Source: Ophiura sarsii
Taxonomy: Eukaryota > Echinodermata > Ophiuroidea > Amphilepidida > Ophiuridae
Assembly: GCA_035610835.1 (NCBI GenBank)
Contig: CM069449.1
Span: 44,846,768 to 44,910,767 of the forward strand
Reading direction: 5' to 3'
Length of the DNA: 64,000 bases
The position numbers and the translations under genes were made by a program. How positions within the stretch are numbered: position 1 is the first letter of the stretch; every line of letters starts with the position of its first letter. The notes beneath the pieces were generated by a model. It was not told where the DNA came from and searched no databases. It was given only the letters and a program-made list of their open reading frames with translations. Shown here piece after piece: positions 1-10,383 of the stretch.

Positions 1-136
1 CAAGGATCTTAAATAATGACTAAATAAATAAATAAAATAACTTATTATTGTTTTTATTAATTAAAAACTGAAGTTTCAACATTATTGTGAGTGGCAGGGT
101 AGAACTAGAAGAACGAAAAATAAATAAAAGCATATC
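1..136. other. AT-rich flank, no gene seen
   Basis: Low-complexity AT-rich sequence with short AAATA runs. It flanks the tRNA-like end of the element that follows. No coding signal is visible. Confidence 0.4.
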
Positions 137-767
137 GTGCCGTGCGTGGTCTGGGGATCGAACCGGGGTTCTGCGGTTGACAAGCGAAGAACAAGGTATC
201 CACGCCACGGAAGTATTTGTGTAAAGAGATGTGTTATAATTGTATATAATTGTTTGCATCGGGTGCTTATGATTGTGCTTGTGATTAAAATTGTGCTTTT
301 TGGTGCAATATTTGTGTGTGCCCCTCGCCCAAAATATGTTTGTAATGTCTTGATAGTCCTTATTTTGGAAAAAGCGTTGAACAAATTCGAAATTTTTGGC
401 CAAAGAAAAACCGTCATTTTTTGTTCGGAACGCAGGCCGACTCAACGTGATTATTTATGTTAATTATGTACACTCACCTATGACCTAGCGAGTGACGACA
501 CATTTCAAATATTACGGAGGACCACTCACGTCAGTATTTTACAGTAACCTATAGGTTAACACTTCGCATATGCGCCAATTAATTTGTAAGGGGACGATGC
601 TGATTAATGTGGATATTTACCTCGCTAGTTACTATTCTGTTGTTATTCGCCAGTTGTGCTTTAAGAATTACATCGTTAGTAAGTTACGCTACAGTTACAG
701 CATAACTACTAGGGAGGTAGCTTAACTCCCTATTAAGTTACCCGTCATTGGTGCACTCGGCCGAATG
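137..767 (-). mobile_element. TIR element with internal tRNA-like box (copy 1, reversed)
   Basis: Read on the minus strand it starts with a GGCCGAGTGCACCAATG terminus (plus 748-765). It continues with the same blocks as the forward copies near 47.4 and 52.9 kb (ACTTACTAACGATGTAATTCTTA, then ATCAGCATCGTCCCCTTAC). It ends in a tRNA-like stretch whose B-box-like GGTTCGATCCC lies at plus 152-164. The T-stem has mismatches, so this is a tRNA-derived segment and not a functional tRNA. No transposase is present, so it is non-autonomous. The superfamily is not identified. Confidence 0.55.
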
Positions 768-1965
768 ATTTGCAATTGATTTTAGAGCCTTAAATAAGAT
801 TTGTGCACGCGATAACTTTCCGTTACCTAACATAAACGATGCTTTAGATAGTTTAGGTGCAGCTAAACCAAATTTCATTGCAACCCTTGATCTTGCGGCT
901 GGATATTGGCAAATAGGCTTGGAAGAAAGTTCCAAATCTAAAACTGCATTCATCACTCAAGATGGTCTATATGAATTCCAAAGAATGCCATTTGGTTTAC
1001 ATAACGCCCCAGCCACTTTCCAACGAGCTATGCAAGAAGTTTTGAGAGGTTTGAATTGGAAGTTCACGACATAATTATATTCAGTAGTTCTTTCTCCGAA
1101 CACATGGACCATTTAAGGCAAGTTTTCGATAGGTTGCGCGCAGCTGGTCTAAAATTACAACCTAAGAAATGTACTTTTGGTCAAACTGAGGTCAAATATT
1201 TAGGTCACGTAGTGAGCAAAGATGGTGTAGCAACAGATCCAGCAAAATTGAAAATTGTCCAAGATTATCCAACTCCTGCCAAAGTAACCGAAGTCAAATC
1301 TTTTCTTGGATTTGTGGGATATTATCGAAAGTTCATGAAGGACTTTTGCGAAATTGCTGAACCACTAACCAATTTAACTAGAAAAGATGTATCTTTTGTT
1401 TGGGATCAAAGTTGTCAAGAGGCATTCAAAACGCTCAAACGAAAATTGTTAGAGCCACCAATTCTAGCATATCCAAATTTCGATGGCACAGAATTCATAT
1501 TGCAAACCGATGCTAGTCGTACTGGTTTAGGTTTTATTTTGGCCCAAAGCAAGGAACGTGTGATATCCTATGGTGGAAGAGCATTACATGATGCGGAAAG
1601 AAATTACACTGTTACAGAAATTGAAGCTTTGGCAGTTGTTGAGGGAATCAAGAAATATGCTCCATATTTGCAACATAGTATCAAATTCACTGTTGTAACT
1701 GATCATTGCGCTTTGAAATGGCTCTTTGGTATAAACAAAAATACCGGAAGTCGATTAGCGCGATGGGCACTTAAACTGCAGTCATATAAGTTTGATGTAA
1801 TCACATTCGCGGACGCCATAATGGTAACGCTGATGCATTAAGTAGAATAGATTATGACAGAATGGATATTTGTACTGATTGCAATCATTCTCATTCCAAA
1901 GTCACTGATGCTGTAGAAGTTAATAAGGTAGCCTGGGTAAAGTCGGGATTAGACGAGATGGTGAG
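760..1965 (+). pseudogene. Ty3/gypsy pol fragment (RT-RNase H), defective
   Basis: A fragment of a gypsy-type LTR retrotransposon polyprotein. The first reading frame (about 760-1072) has RT motifs such as FRALNK, TLDLAAGYWQI and MPFGLHNAPATFQR, and ends with NWKF followed by a stop. The second frame (1056-1841) resumes at HDIIIFSS, then shows YLGHVVSKDG, GFVGYYRKF and the RNase H block (LQTDASRTGLG, ERNYTVTEIEAL, VVTDHCALKWL). Between the frames the segment that normally carries the YxDD catalytic box is missing. A second frameshift near 1810 separates FDVITF from GRHNGNADALSR, which reads on in another frame to about 1965. No integrase or LTRs are visible. It is a dead relic; the family call is firm. 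Confidence 0.9.
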
Positions 1966-2779
1966 CGACATCATACAAAATCTGGCGCTATATAAATGTC
2001 AGTGATTGATTGATTGGGATGAGAGGGTTGATAGGGGAGGGAGAGATTGTGTGTGTGTTATATTGATGTAAACATATTTTTGATAATCTATATAGAATAC
2101 ATTACTTGCATAAACCGTACGTACATGTACCTTTCAATATTGTAGTGCGCTACACCGTCAAATAACTTTACCGATTATTGTAGTACAGATTTACTCTTGA
2201 CAAAGATTAAACCTTATCGTTAAAATAAATGATAGGTGTTTTATTTTAACCAAACACCACACCTTATATATTAAATGTAGTAGTATAAATAAAGATGATA
2301 ATTATTGATAGTCAAAGAAAAACAAAACAAAAAACCAAACCCATTACATAGCTTAGGGGCGTAATTAGAGGTGGAGGGGGGGGGGGGGATTTGCTCTTGC
2401 CAGAAGGCTTCTCCCCATGTCAGCACATTAAATGACAAATTCTATGTATATTATCAAAACATAGTCGGTTATGCATCCACCCTGACCACTCTCTTAATAC
2501 CGCTAATTTGAAGACCCATAGTTACGCCACTGTTGGCTGTGTTGTGGATAGAAGTGGTATTTGACTACTATAGGCAAGCGCTAATTTCTACGTAATTACA
2601 CAAACAATCAAATGCGGTTTTCCTCAAATTTTAACAAACTAGTTCGAATTATTGTATCTTTTGGTTGGAGTGTTACACTCCGACACTAGTCTTATTAAGA
2701 AAGTTACGATAACCTAAAGTCACAGAATCATTTTGGGACACCCTGTATGTATTTATGCTCCGATACGTTTAAATTTCAG
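1966..2779. other. Intergenic or intronic stretch with degraded repeats
   Basis: Contains a G-tract near 2377-2388 inside a possible relic ending in TAGTTACGCCACTG (about 2355-2535). It also holds a right-end relic of a mariner-like element ending GGGACACCCTGTATG (about 2575-2746), similar to the end of the element at 53100-54467. It finishes with the 3' splice site AAATTTCAG at 2771-2779 that opens GPCR locus A. No gene is seen. Confidence 0.4.
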
Positions 2780-2904
2780 ATAAAAGTCTTACTACTGTAT
2801 CGATACTTGGCCCGAATGACGGGCGCAATTCCGGATTGGGGAACAGATGTGAACCATAACTTAACTTGGATTGGGAAAGTGATGATCTACACAAATTCGG
2901 CGAT

Positions 2905-5900
2905 AATAATAATAATAATAATAATAATATAATTTATATAGCGCCTAATATCCATTTACAAAGAAATGTTCAATGGCGCTGTAGAGTCAAGTGCTATGCA
3001 CTGTATGCTTTCGAGAAGAGATGAGTTTTTAGTTTCTTCTTAAAAATGTTGACATTCGGGGATGACTTAATGTCCAGTGGTAATGAGTTCCATAGAACAG
3101 GTGCAGCTGATGAAAAGCAACGGCGACCGTACGTAGCGAGTTTCCATCGTGGTACTTCAAGGAGTAGTTTGTTGTTGGAGCGAAGGTTGCGGCATGTACG
3201 TCGATAATGGACAAGATCTGCAAGATATTGTGGAGCAAGTCCGTTTAAGGCTTTATAAGTTAGGAGCAAGATCTTGAACTCAATTCTGGATGATATTGGC
3301 AGCCAATGAAGCTGCTTGAGTGCAGGAGTGATATGGTCGAACTTTTTTGTGCGGGTAATGATTCTAGCGGCCGTATTCTGTGCACGTTGAAGAAGATGAA
3401 GATGTGTATCTGGGATACCATACAACAAGGAATTACCATAGTCAAGTTTTGATGAAACAATAGCATGAACAATAGTAGAACATGACTCGTTAGTGAGGTA
3501 CTTTCTAATATGACCAATTTTCCTGAGAAAGAAGTAAATTGAACGGCACGTAGACGAGACATGTTGATGGAAAGAGAAAGTATCATCAAAAGTAACACCA
3601 ATATTCCTGGCCTGTTTGGTAGGCGTAACTGAACAGGAGCCGATGTTGATAGAGTTGAAAGGCATTGGAGAGCGGTCAAACTTAGAGTGAATGTAAAGAA
3701 CTTCTGTCTTAGAATCATTGAATTTCAGTTTGTTCTGCGTCATCCATTCCTTGATTTGAAGAACACCGCTCTGGATTGAGCTGATGGCTGATGCAGTATT
3801 AGACTTAGTGAATGAAAGATATAATTGGTTATCATCAGCATATTGGTGAAAGTTGAGGTTAAGGTGACGAATCAGATTTCCAAGAGGAGAAATGTAGATG
3901 GAAAACAGCAGTGGTCCTAAAACTGAGCCTTGAGACACTCCGAAGTTTAGCAATTTTGATGATGAAGTGCTACCTTTAACAGAAACGGACTGAAATCTAC
4001 CAGTGAGGTAGGAGCGAATCCATTGTAGAGCAACTCCTTTGATACCAAGGTTGGAAAGACGCTGGAGTAAAATACTGTGATCGATGGTATCGAAGGCTGC
4101 CGATAAATCTAGGAGGACTAACAAGACAACATTGCCGGAATCAAGGGATCTAGTAATGCTATCATGCACTGATAACAATGCAGTTTCCGTGCTGTGAAGT
4201 TTGCGGTAAGCTGATTGAAGAGGTTCCAACAAAGCATTCTGATTGAAATATTCGTTAAGCTGAGAGGCCACAACTTTCTCAAGAATCTTGGACGCAAAAG
4301 GAAGGTTGGAAATAGGGCGGAAATTTTTCAGGATTTCCGTGTCAAGCGAAGCTTTCTTGAGAAGTGGAGTAACAACAGCGGATTTGAGCGACTGAGTGAC
4401 AACGCCAGATTTCAGCAAAAGGTTGATAATCCGTGTTAGAATGGTCAGTAACTTGTCCAGACATAGCTTGATAACAGATGTTGGCATCGGATCGACACAG
4501 CTAGACTTAGTCAGAGACTTTTTAACAAAAGATTCAATGTCATCTTCAGAAACAGGATGAAACACTGTGAGAGTTGCAGATGTTGAGATTTCAAATTGGT
4601 GGAAGTTAGTTGTGTGTTTTTCAGCATCAAGGCCAGAGCGAATGGTAGCAATTTTGTCATTGAAGTAATTGCTAAAGCGATTGCTCAGTTCAAGTTCAGA
4701 AGTATGTGATGGGAGAGCATTTATATTAGGGATTGATGATAGTGTTGAAACAATTTTAAACAGCGATTTCTGATCTTGAGAGACTTGTGCAATGAGACCT
4801 GAGTAATAAGTTGTTTTTGTACTATTGATTAGCTTATTTACCGCGATACACGATTCCCGAAAGATTTGACGATGAATTTCAAGCTTGGTTTTACGCCATT
4901 GTTTTTCAGCAGAGCGTCTTGCTTTCTTGGCGACATCAATTTCAGGTGTGTACCACTTACACTCAGGACGTACAATGAATACGCGTTTTTTGAGGGGTGC
5001 ATGCTTGTCGAGGAGTTTTCCAAGTTCGGTGTTGTAAATCTCAACTGCAGCATTCAGGTCAGATGGTGGGTTCTGCAAGTCAGTGATTTTATCAAGATCA
5101 TTTAATAATTGATCAGTACAAATAGCAGATATGCGGCGATATACGACTTCCCGTTTAATCCTGGGAGGTTTGGGGAGACAAAGTTGAGCTACGACAGGAG
5201 TGTGATCAGATGATCTAAAACCATCCACATGAACTGATCTGACAAAATCGACGTCGTTTACAAGAATAAGATCCAGAGTATGTCCATTTTTATGAGTTGG
5301 TCGATGAACAAGCTGAGAAAGATTACAAGCAGTAACAATTTCAAGGAATTTCTTAGCCCTGTTGTCATTAACGTTGTCAACATGAAAGTTGAAATCACCA
5401 ATGAACACTAGTTTTGAAGCATAAGCAGCGTAGCTTTCAAGCGTTGAACCAAATTCACATAAAAATTGCGGAACAGAGAGATTGTTCGCATCACTCGGTG
5501 GTGGACGATATACAGCAACTATCTTGAGTGTGACATCATTGCATTTAAATGTGCATTCAGCAGCCTCAAAAGACACAGCATCCGTTAATGGTTTCCAAGA
5601 AACAAGTTTCACAGAAGCATTATAAATGACAGCTACGCCACCTCCACGGGATGGGCGAGGGAAATGTTCAAAAGCATAACCATTAGGAGTGCATCCATTA
5701 ATAGCGGGCTCATCTCCATCCTCATGGAGCCAAGATTCTGTTACACATAATATGTCAATGTTGTTTTTAGCAATATAGTCGGCAACTTCTCCTGATTTGT
5801 TGCATGCAGATCGGACATTCCATGTTGCAATGGTCAGATTTTTAGAGTTACATGTAAGTGATTTATTCCGGGAATCATTAGTTGGTGCAGATGACTCTGA

Positions 5901-6211
5901 AGGGAGAGAGTTATAATTATTGGTGACATTTGCATTTAACGACGTTTTTCTTCTGGTCAGTCTGAATTTGCCACGCCCACCTCTATTCTTGCGAGGGATA
6001 CGGCAACGATTAGCGATACCCAGCACAGTTAGATGATTCCAGAGTTCACAAGGGAGATGAGGTGCAGTCAAATTGTTGTATTTATTTAATGTAATGAGAT
6101 CAGATTTACTATAAGAGATGCGCTTTGTTCCATTTGTAGAGTGTTGATTCACAGATACGTTTTCATCAGTGTTGCTTGGTCCAGGGTTACATTCAATGTC
6201 GCCACACATGT
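2905..6211 (-). mobile_element. CR1/L2-clade non-LTR retrotransposon, 5'-truncated
   Basis: The 3' end is a (TTA)n tail (plus 2905-2930) preceded by GGCGCTATATAAATTATA, a tail style typical of L2/CR1 elements. The 5' end falls at 6211, directly on host GPCR sequence, and truncates the element at the 2A-like motif. CGAT at both edges is the likely 4-bp target-site duplication. Its ORF (6209-2994) is uninterrupted. ORF1 and the promoter are absent. A reading frame this long without damage points to a recent insertion. Confidence 0.92.
2994..6209 (-). CDS. LINE ORF2: AP endonuclease and reverse transcriptase with N-terminal 2A-like motif
   Basis: About 1071 codons from the ATG at 6209. The N-terminus reads MCGDIECNPGP, matching the 2A/CHYSEL consensus D-x-E-x-NPGP, which causes ribosome skipping between G and P. 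An apurinic-endonuclease domain follows (TIATWNVRS, VTESWL, RGGGVAVIY, IGDFNFHVD, SSDHTPV). The RT domain comes next, with LLDLSAAFDTIDHS (motif A), GVSQGSVLGPLLF and YADDNQLY (motif C), both catalytic regions intact. The C-terminus has the LHWLPISSRIEFKILLLTYKALNG block common in CR1/L2 proteins. The three codons 5' of the ATG (TTG-ATC-GAC) are host GPCR sequence, so the natural N-terminus is lost. Such proteins nick target DNA and prime cDNA synthesis. No stop or frameshift is visible. Confidence 0.9.
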   Translation of the reverse strand: MCGDIECNPGPSNTDENVSVNQHSTNGTKRISYSKSDLITLNKYNNLTAPHLPCELWNHLTVLGIANRCRIPRKNRGGRGKFRLTRRKTSLNANVTNNYNSLPSESSAPTNDSRNKSLTCNSKNLTIATWNVRSACNKSGEVADYIAKNNIDILCVTESWLHEDGDEPAINGCTPNGYAFEHFPRPSRGGGVAVIYNASVKLVSWKPLTDAVSFEAAECTFKCNDVTLKIVAVYRPPPSDANNLSVPQFLCEFGSTLESYAAYASKLVFIGDFNFHVDNVNDNRAKKFLEIVTACNLSQLVHRPTHKNGHTLDLILVNDVDFVRSVHVDGFRSSDHTPVVAQLCLPKPPRIKREVVYRRISAICTDQLLNDLDKITDLQNPPSDLNAAVEIYNTELGKLLDKHAPLKKRVFIVRPECKWYTPEIDVAKKARRSAEKQWRKTKLEIHRQIFRESCIAVNKLINSTKTTYYSGLIAQVSQDQKSLFKIVSTLSSIPNINALPSHTSELELSNRFSNYFNDKIATIRSGLDAEKHTTNFHQFEISTSATLTVFHPVSEDDIESFVKKSLTKSSCVDPMPTSVIKLCLDKLLTILTRIINLLLKSGVVTQSLKSAVVTPLLKKASLDTEILKNFRPISNLPFASKILEKVVASQLNEYFNQNALLEPLQSAYRKLHSTETALLSVHDSITRSLDSGNVVLLVLLDLSAAFDTIDHSILLQRLSNLGIKGVALQWIRSYLTGRFQSVSVKGSTSSSKLLNFGVSQGSVLGPLLFSIYISPLGNLIRHLNLNFHQYADDNQLYLSFTKSNTASAISSIQSGVLQIKEWMTQNKLKFNDSKTEVLYIHSKFDRSPMPFNSINIGSCSVTPTKQARNIGVTFDDTFSFHQHVSSTCRSIYFFLRKIGHIRKYLTNESCSTIVHAIVSSKLDYGNSLLYGIPDTHLHLLQRAQNTAARIITRTKKFDHITPALKQLHWLPISSRIEFKILLLTYKALNGLAPQYLADLVHYRRTCRNLRSNNKLLLEVPRWKLATYGRRCFSSAAPVLWNSLPLDIKSSPNVNIFKKKLKTHLFSKAYSA

Positions 6212-6363
6212 CGATCAATCCGATAATCTACAACGCTTTTAATGAGCGATACCGACGGGAACTTGTACGTTTTCTCACGTCGTTTAAAGTATTGCGCATG
6301 CGTAAATATGAGAAAACAAAGAGTTTAGTTCATAGTACAAATACGTCACTCACAAAAGTATAG

Positions 6364-7060
6364 TTCATTTTGTCACCGTCATGTGATATCTTTGACGATG
6401 TAAGCCTATAATGCTCTGTACCTTGTTGAATCATAATTTAGATACATCACAGACATGTAGACCTTAATGACGTACAGTTAAAATAATTTGATTAAAATAA
6501 TGATATGATTAGACCAAATCATAGTGAAATAGAAAAAACACCACAAAAAATAAATACAACAAACGTGTAGACTTTAAAATACCAATAGTTGGAATGCTTT
6601 TTAAAATAACAACATCTCCATTTGTCTTTGTACTTGGTACTATTTAACCCCCATCATTAGTTTACATTTAACAGTAACCTTATACCAATGTATTTTGTAA
6701 CACAACCGACCTATAATGTGTTATATTAAATATCTCATGTATGTCATATTGGTCTCCTTTTTCATTAATACAATTGACAACAGAAAGTACCAATATTCCA
6801 TAACGCCACAAGGACGCCATGATGACCTTCAGTTGACCAAAATCAAAAATACATAGGGATGTATTCTCGTGCTAAACGCGGTTTTAGCTTAAAACCGTTA
6901 CTAATTAATTACGTGTCTAAATTAAACAGGGGTTTATCATTTAGACGAGTTGAACAAAACCTGATTTTAAACTCCGCGAATCTTGTCTCCGAATGGGTTA
7001 CACTGATTTTAAACTCCGCGAAACTTGTCTCCGAATGGGTTACATTAGAGGTGACATATC
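6364..7060. other. 3' flank of GPCR locus A with a short tandem duplication
   Basis: Holds a possible AATAAA polyadenylation signal near 6547 downstream of the locus A stop. There is also a tandem duplication of a roughly 40-bp unit (CTGATTTTAAACTCCGCGAA, about 6961-7045, two copies). No gene is seen. Confidence 0.4.
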
Positions 7061-8246
7061 GATAGTCCGACGGTTCGATAGTCCGACGGTTCGATAGTCC
7101 GTCGGTTCTATAATCCGACGCCTCTATAGTCCGAACATAACTTTCTATAGTACGAAGGTTCTAAGTCCGGAAATGAAAAAGAATCTATAATCCGAACATA
7201 AAAACGGTTCGTTAGTCCGAATGCTATGAGGCCATGTGTTTTGAACTCACCACCCAAAAGGGTGGCGGCGTTGCATTTTTGGTGACGAATCATCCATCTC
7301 TCTTTAATAACTCAACAACCAAATGTGGTAGAGCTATGGTTTAGTGTCATTTGAAAGCCTTTTTATCTAGCTACATTGTGTGAATAAATCAGGTTAGGGT
7401 GCATACCCCCCAAAATATACTTGTAAACTCTAATAATTATGAAATTTAAACGTTTGTGTTCATTTACTTCCCGATATAGTATATTTCAACAAGTATCCCT
7501 TGATAAACATTCTGTTTTGATGAGTAATTGCATGAGGAACTAATATGTACTAGTTATGATTGGGATAGGTATAACAATATTATTGAGCTTTAATCAAAAT
7601 ATGAAAACAAAATCGATATTTTTTGAACATTCTTAATCACAAAATGTTACCATTTAGCATACTTGGATTCCTTGTGAGATTACCATTCAGACAAAAGCGA
7701 GTTCAAAACACATGACCATGATCAGGTTTTTTAATCCGATTATTGAAAAAGATTCGGTAATCCGAATACTTAAAAAGGTTCTTTAGTCCGAATATTGAAC
7801 TAAGTTTTTAATTAACTTAAAATTAACACTTACCGATTCGATTCTTACTTCTTTATAAAAGAGGCAATGTTTCCAAATGAGCTTTCCCGTGCAAAATACG
7901 CTATTTCGGATTGTAGAATATTTGTCTGATTCGGATCAAAGAACAGTGAAACCCTGTCGGACTAGAGAACCCATTCAAAAACTATAGAACTTTGTTTAAA
8001 ATTTGAACTAGAGAACCTTTTTTACCAATGAAAAAAAATCGGATGATAGAACCTATTTCATTTTCGAACTATAGAACCGTCGGACTTTAGAAGCTTTTTA
8101 TTTTCGAAATAGAGAACCTTCGTAATAAAGAAACTTGTTTTCGGATTAAAGAACTTTTGATCGGATTCGGACTACTGAATTTACATGGTCGTACTATTGA
8201 ACCTTCGTACTAGAGAGGCGTCGGATTATAGAACCGTCGGACTATC
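7061..8246. mobile_element. Foldback element with repeated GGTTCTATAGTCCGA-type motif arrays
   Basis: The ends are inverted: GATAGTCCGACGGTTC at 7061 and GAACCGTCGGACTATC ending at 8246. Variants of GGTTCTATAGTCCGA recur about nine times at 7061-7225 and again at 7722-7798. The inverted form (TCGGACTATAGAACC) recurs through 7957-8246. The middle holds an inner palindromic core with ends ATGTGTTTTGAACTC (7233) and GAGTTCAAAACACATG (about 7692-7707). No coding capacity. It resembles foldback transposons with subterminal repeat arrays; no superfamily is assigned. Confidence 0.65.
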
Positions 8247-10062
8247 AACCGAATTCCTTATATGCGTGTATTTTGGAAACTACACACTCTGCACGCCAGC
8301 TTGCACCGGGAACTAATTCAAAGCTTCCAATTGGTGCACCAGTTAAAACGCACGTTAAATGATCCACGTGCTCATGTTTAAAATACACTTTTCGGTAAGT
8401 CAGACGCGTGTTTAGGTTAAACAAAAATAAGTACACGAATATGGCCTCGAATATTTACCATTCGATTTGCAAAATACTATTACCCCAAAACAAAATTCGA
8501 AGTTGATAGCACCCGAACAAACATAAAGGAAACGAATCGGGTGTTTTGCACCAACTACCCTTTCGGCGTGTTTCCTCATATAAACATTCCGGTATTTGAC
8601 TTGATTTTAAAGATGTAATTGAAGAATGTTCAAACCAACAGAAAACAGAAGAAATATTTATCCTTTGTTTGGTTATATCTAAAATTCAATATTTGCGATT
8701 TCCGACTCATTTAGTTTGATCACATCGCATAATAACTCCGCTTAATGGAACGCCATAGAACGGGTAGATTTGAAACATCCTTGGCTATCATTGGGTATTT
8801 ATACATTTCAAAACTGTTTGTGAACGGATACTTGCGTTAAATTATGGGTTCATAATATTGAAACAATTACAGTGTATATATGACAGTATTGTTAGATAAC
8901 TATTGAACGTCTAACTTTCACGTATAGATTCAGTCAATATTAATGCAGGTCATTTCTTTTCATCGCACTGAGGGTATCTGAATAGAATGAACAGTAATTT
9001 CCTATAATGTCTGCAGGCTATGACTATTTATGTCAATCTTGATGCATTTTTGACAATATTGTAATACCGGATGAGTCGTGAGGACGGGAATCATTGTCGA
9101 ATGATATGATATGCCAATTGCTAGCAGATATACATACAGACTTTGTAAAAATGCTCTATACACTATCATAGCTTTTTACTTTAATTGAACACTTTGTAAC
9201 ATTATCACACACTTTCCTGTAAACACTTTCCTGGAATCAATATTGTAACTTGATTGCTTTAATATTGAGACCTAAAAGGTTTTTGATCAGCAGATTTGGA
9301 TGAATGGACAATTCATACATGAGCAAGACACGTGACTACATTTCCATTATGATTATTATGGGAGCAGGAATGAAAACATAAAGCGTTCCCAACACTTAAT
9401 TGTGAGTTTTACAGGATACCCTTAAGTCTTAATTGATACCGCTATAATAGGTATAATGCAAAAATATTATCTTAAGACAACGTACACCACTAGCATACAT
9501 TTCTTATAACAGTTTAGTTTAAACACAATTACGATAAGAGTACATTATTAACAACGTAACATGTGGTTAGTGAAGCATAGTGTTATAGATAACAAAATTC
9601 ACCCAACATACGATATCAAGCAATTGTATTCTCACGTGGTAAATGTGTTTAAAAAAACTTGACTAGTACATGCAGTGCTGAATATCTAAATAGTGTGTGA
9701 GTAAGTGAGTGAAATTTTGGATGTTTTAGATCAGACAAGGAAGGTTAATAACTGTACTCCTGTCATCTAATGTAAGTTCTACTTCTTTTCAAAAAAAGAA
9801 GAAAACAAAATTTCTTCAACGAAAATTAAACACAAATGTTTAAATGAGGACTTCAATAAAGATAAGTGACAGAGGAAAAGTTTTAGTTTCAGAAACATAT
9901 TAAAACAACATTGAATGAATGTTATGTTTATGCTATGGAAAAAAATACACTTAGATATGACACTATTAAATAGCCCCTATGAAAATGGCTTAAATAATAC
10001 TTAATTAAACAATTAATTCAATATCAATATATATGCATTCAATATCCACTTATATTTCCTTT
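8247..10062. other. Intergenic, no feature recognised
   Basis: AT-rich sequence downstream of the minus-strand GPCR B gene. The short open frames here show no recognisable domain, and no tandem array or inverted repeat stands out. Confidence 0.4.
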
Positions 10063-10068
10063 TTTATT
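10063..10068 (-). promoter_or_regulatory. Polyadenylation signal of GPCR locus B
   Basis: AATAAA on the minus strand, 64 bp past the stop codon of GPCR B exon 3. The position fits, but no transcript evidence is available. Confidence 0.45.
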
Positions 10069-10131
10069 TTGAGACCACGTATCCAACTTTAAGTAACGAA
10101 TTACAAGGAAACGTATATAGACTAGTATACG

Positions 10132-10383
10132 TCAATGTTGTAAATTTAGAGGCGAGTTTCCATTCATAATTTGCCTTTGGCGTTGTCTCTTAAAACACAA
10201 TGACACAAATGCTTCGCGGTATCTCGGGTTGCATATGCCATAAATAAGTGGATTAATAGCAGCATTTACAAATAAACATATTTTCCCAGTCCATTTCATA
10301 CCGTTTTGATACTCCATAGGAATCATGTCCACGTCAACAAATCCAGCAAACAGAAGAACCCTGCAGCATTCCAAAAATTTATC
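10132..10383 (-). CDS. GPCR B exon 3 (TM7 and C-tail)
   Basis: Starts after acceptor TTTAATATCACAG in phase 0 (D-K-F-L) and ends at a stop. It carries MKWTGKICLFVNAAINPLIY (TM7 with NPLIY), then NPRYREAF of helix 8 and a basic RQRQRQ tail. Phase and content match the last exon of locus A. Confidence 0.85.
   Translation of the reverse strand, partial: DKFLECCRVLLFAGFVDVDMIPMEYQNGMKWTGKICLFVNAAINPLIYGICNPRYREAFVSLCFKRQRQRQIMNGNSPLNLQH

Larger units (their letters stand above)
2780..6363 (+). pseudogene. GPCR locus A: last exon (ECL3-TM7-tail), split by a LINE
   Basis: The exon has two halves, 2780-2904 and 6216-6363. The first follows an AG acceptor (AAATTTCAG, ending 2779) in phase 0 and encodes an ECL3/TM7 segment with TWIGKVMIYTNSA. 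The second begins INPIIYNAFNERYRREL (TM7 NPxxY, here NPIIY, then helix 8) and ends at a TAG at 6361-6363. The halves are separated by a minus-strand CR1/L2 LINE flanked by CGAT (2901-2904 and 6212-6215). With one CGAT removed the codons rejoin as GCG-ATC-AAT-CCG, in frame. The acceptor phase and layout match the last exon of locus B (CLFVNAAINPLIYGICNPRYREAF). Upstream exons are not in the window. Class A (rhodopsin) GPCR, ligand unknown. The insertion should abolish TM7. Confidence 0.85.

Noticed and set aside
147..210. Functional tRNA gene on the minus strand
   Set aside because: The B box fits, but the T-stem has mismatches and the acceptor ends do not pair. It is tRNA-derived repeat sequence.
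6210..6218. TTG start codon for the LINE ORF three codons before the ATG
   Set aside because: TTG-ATC-GAC belongs to the host GPCR target site read in reverse, not to the LINE. The first LINE codon is the ATG at 6209.
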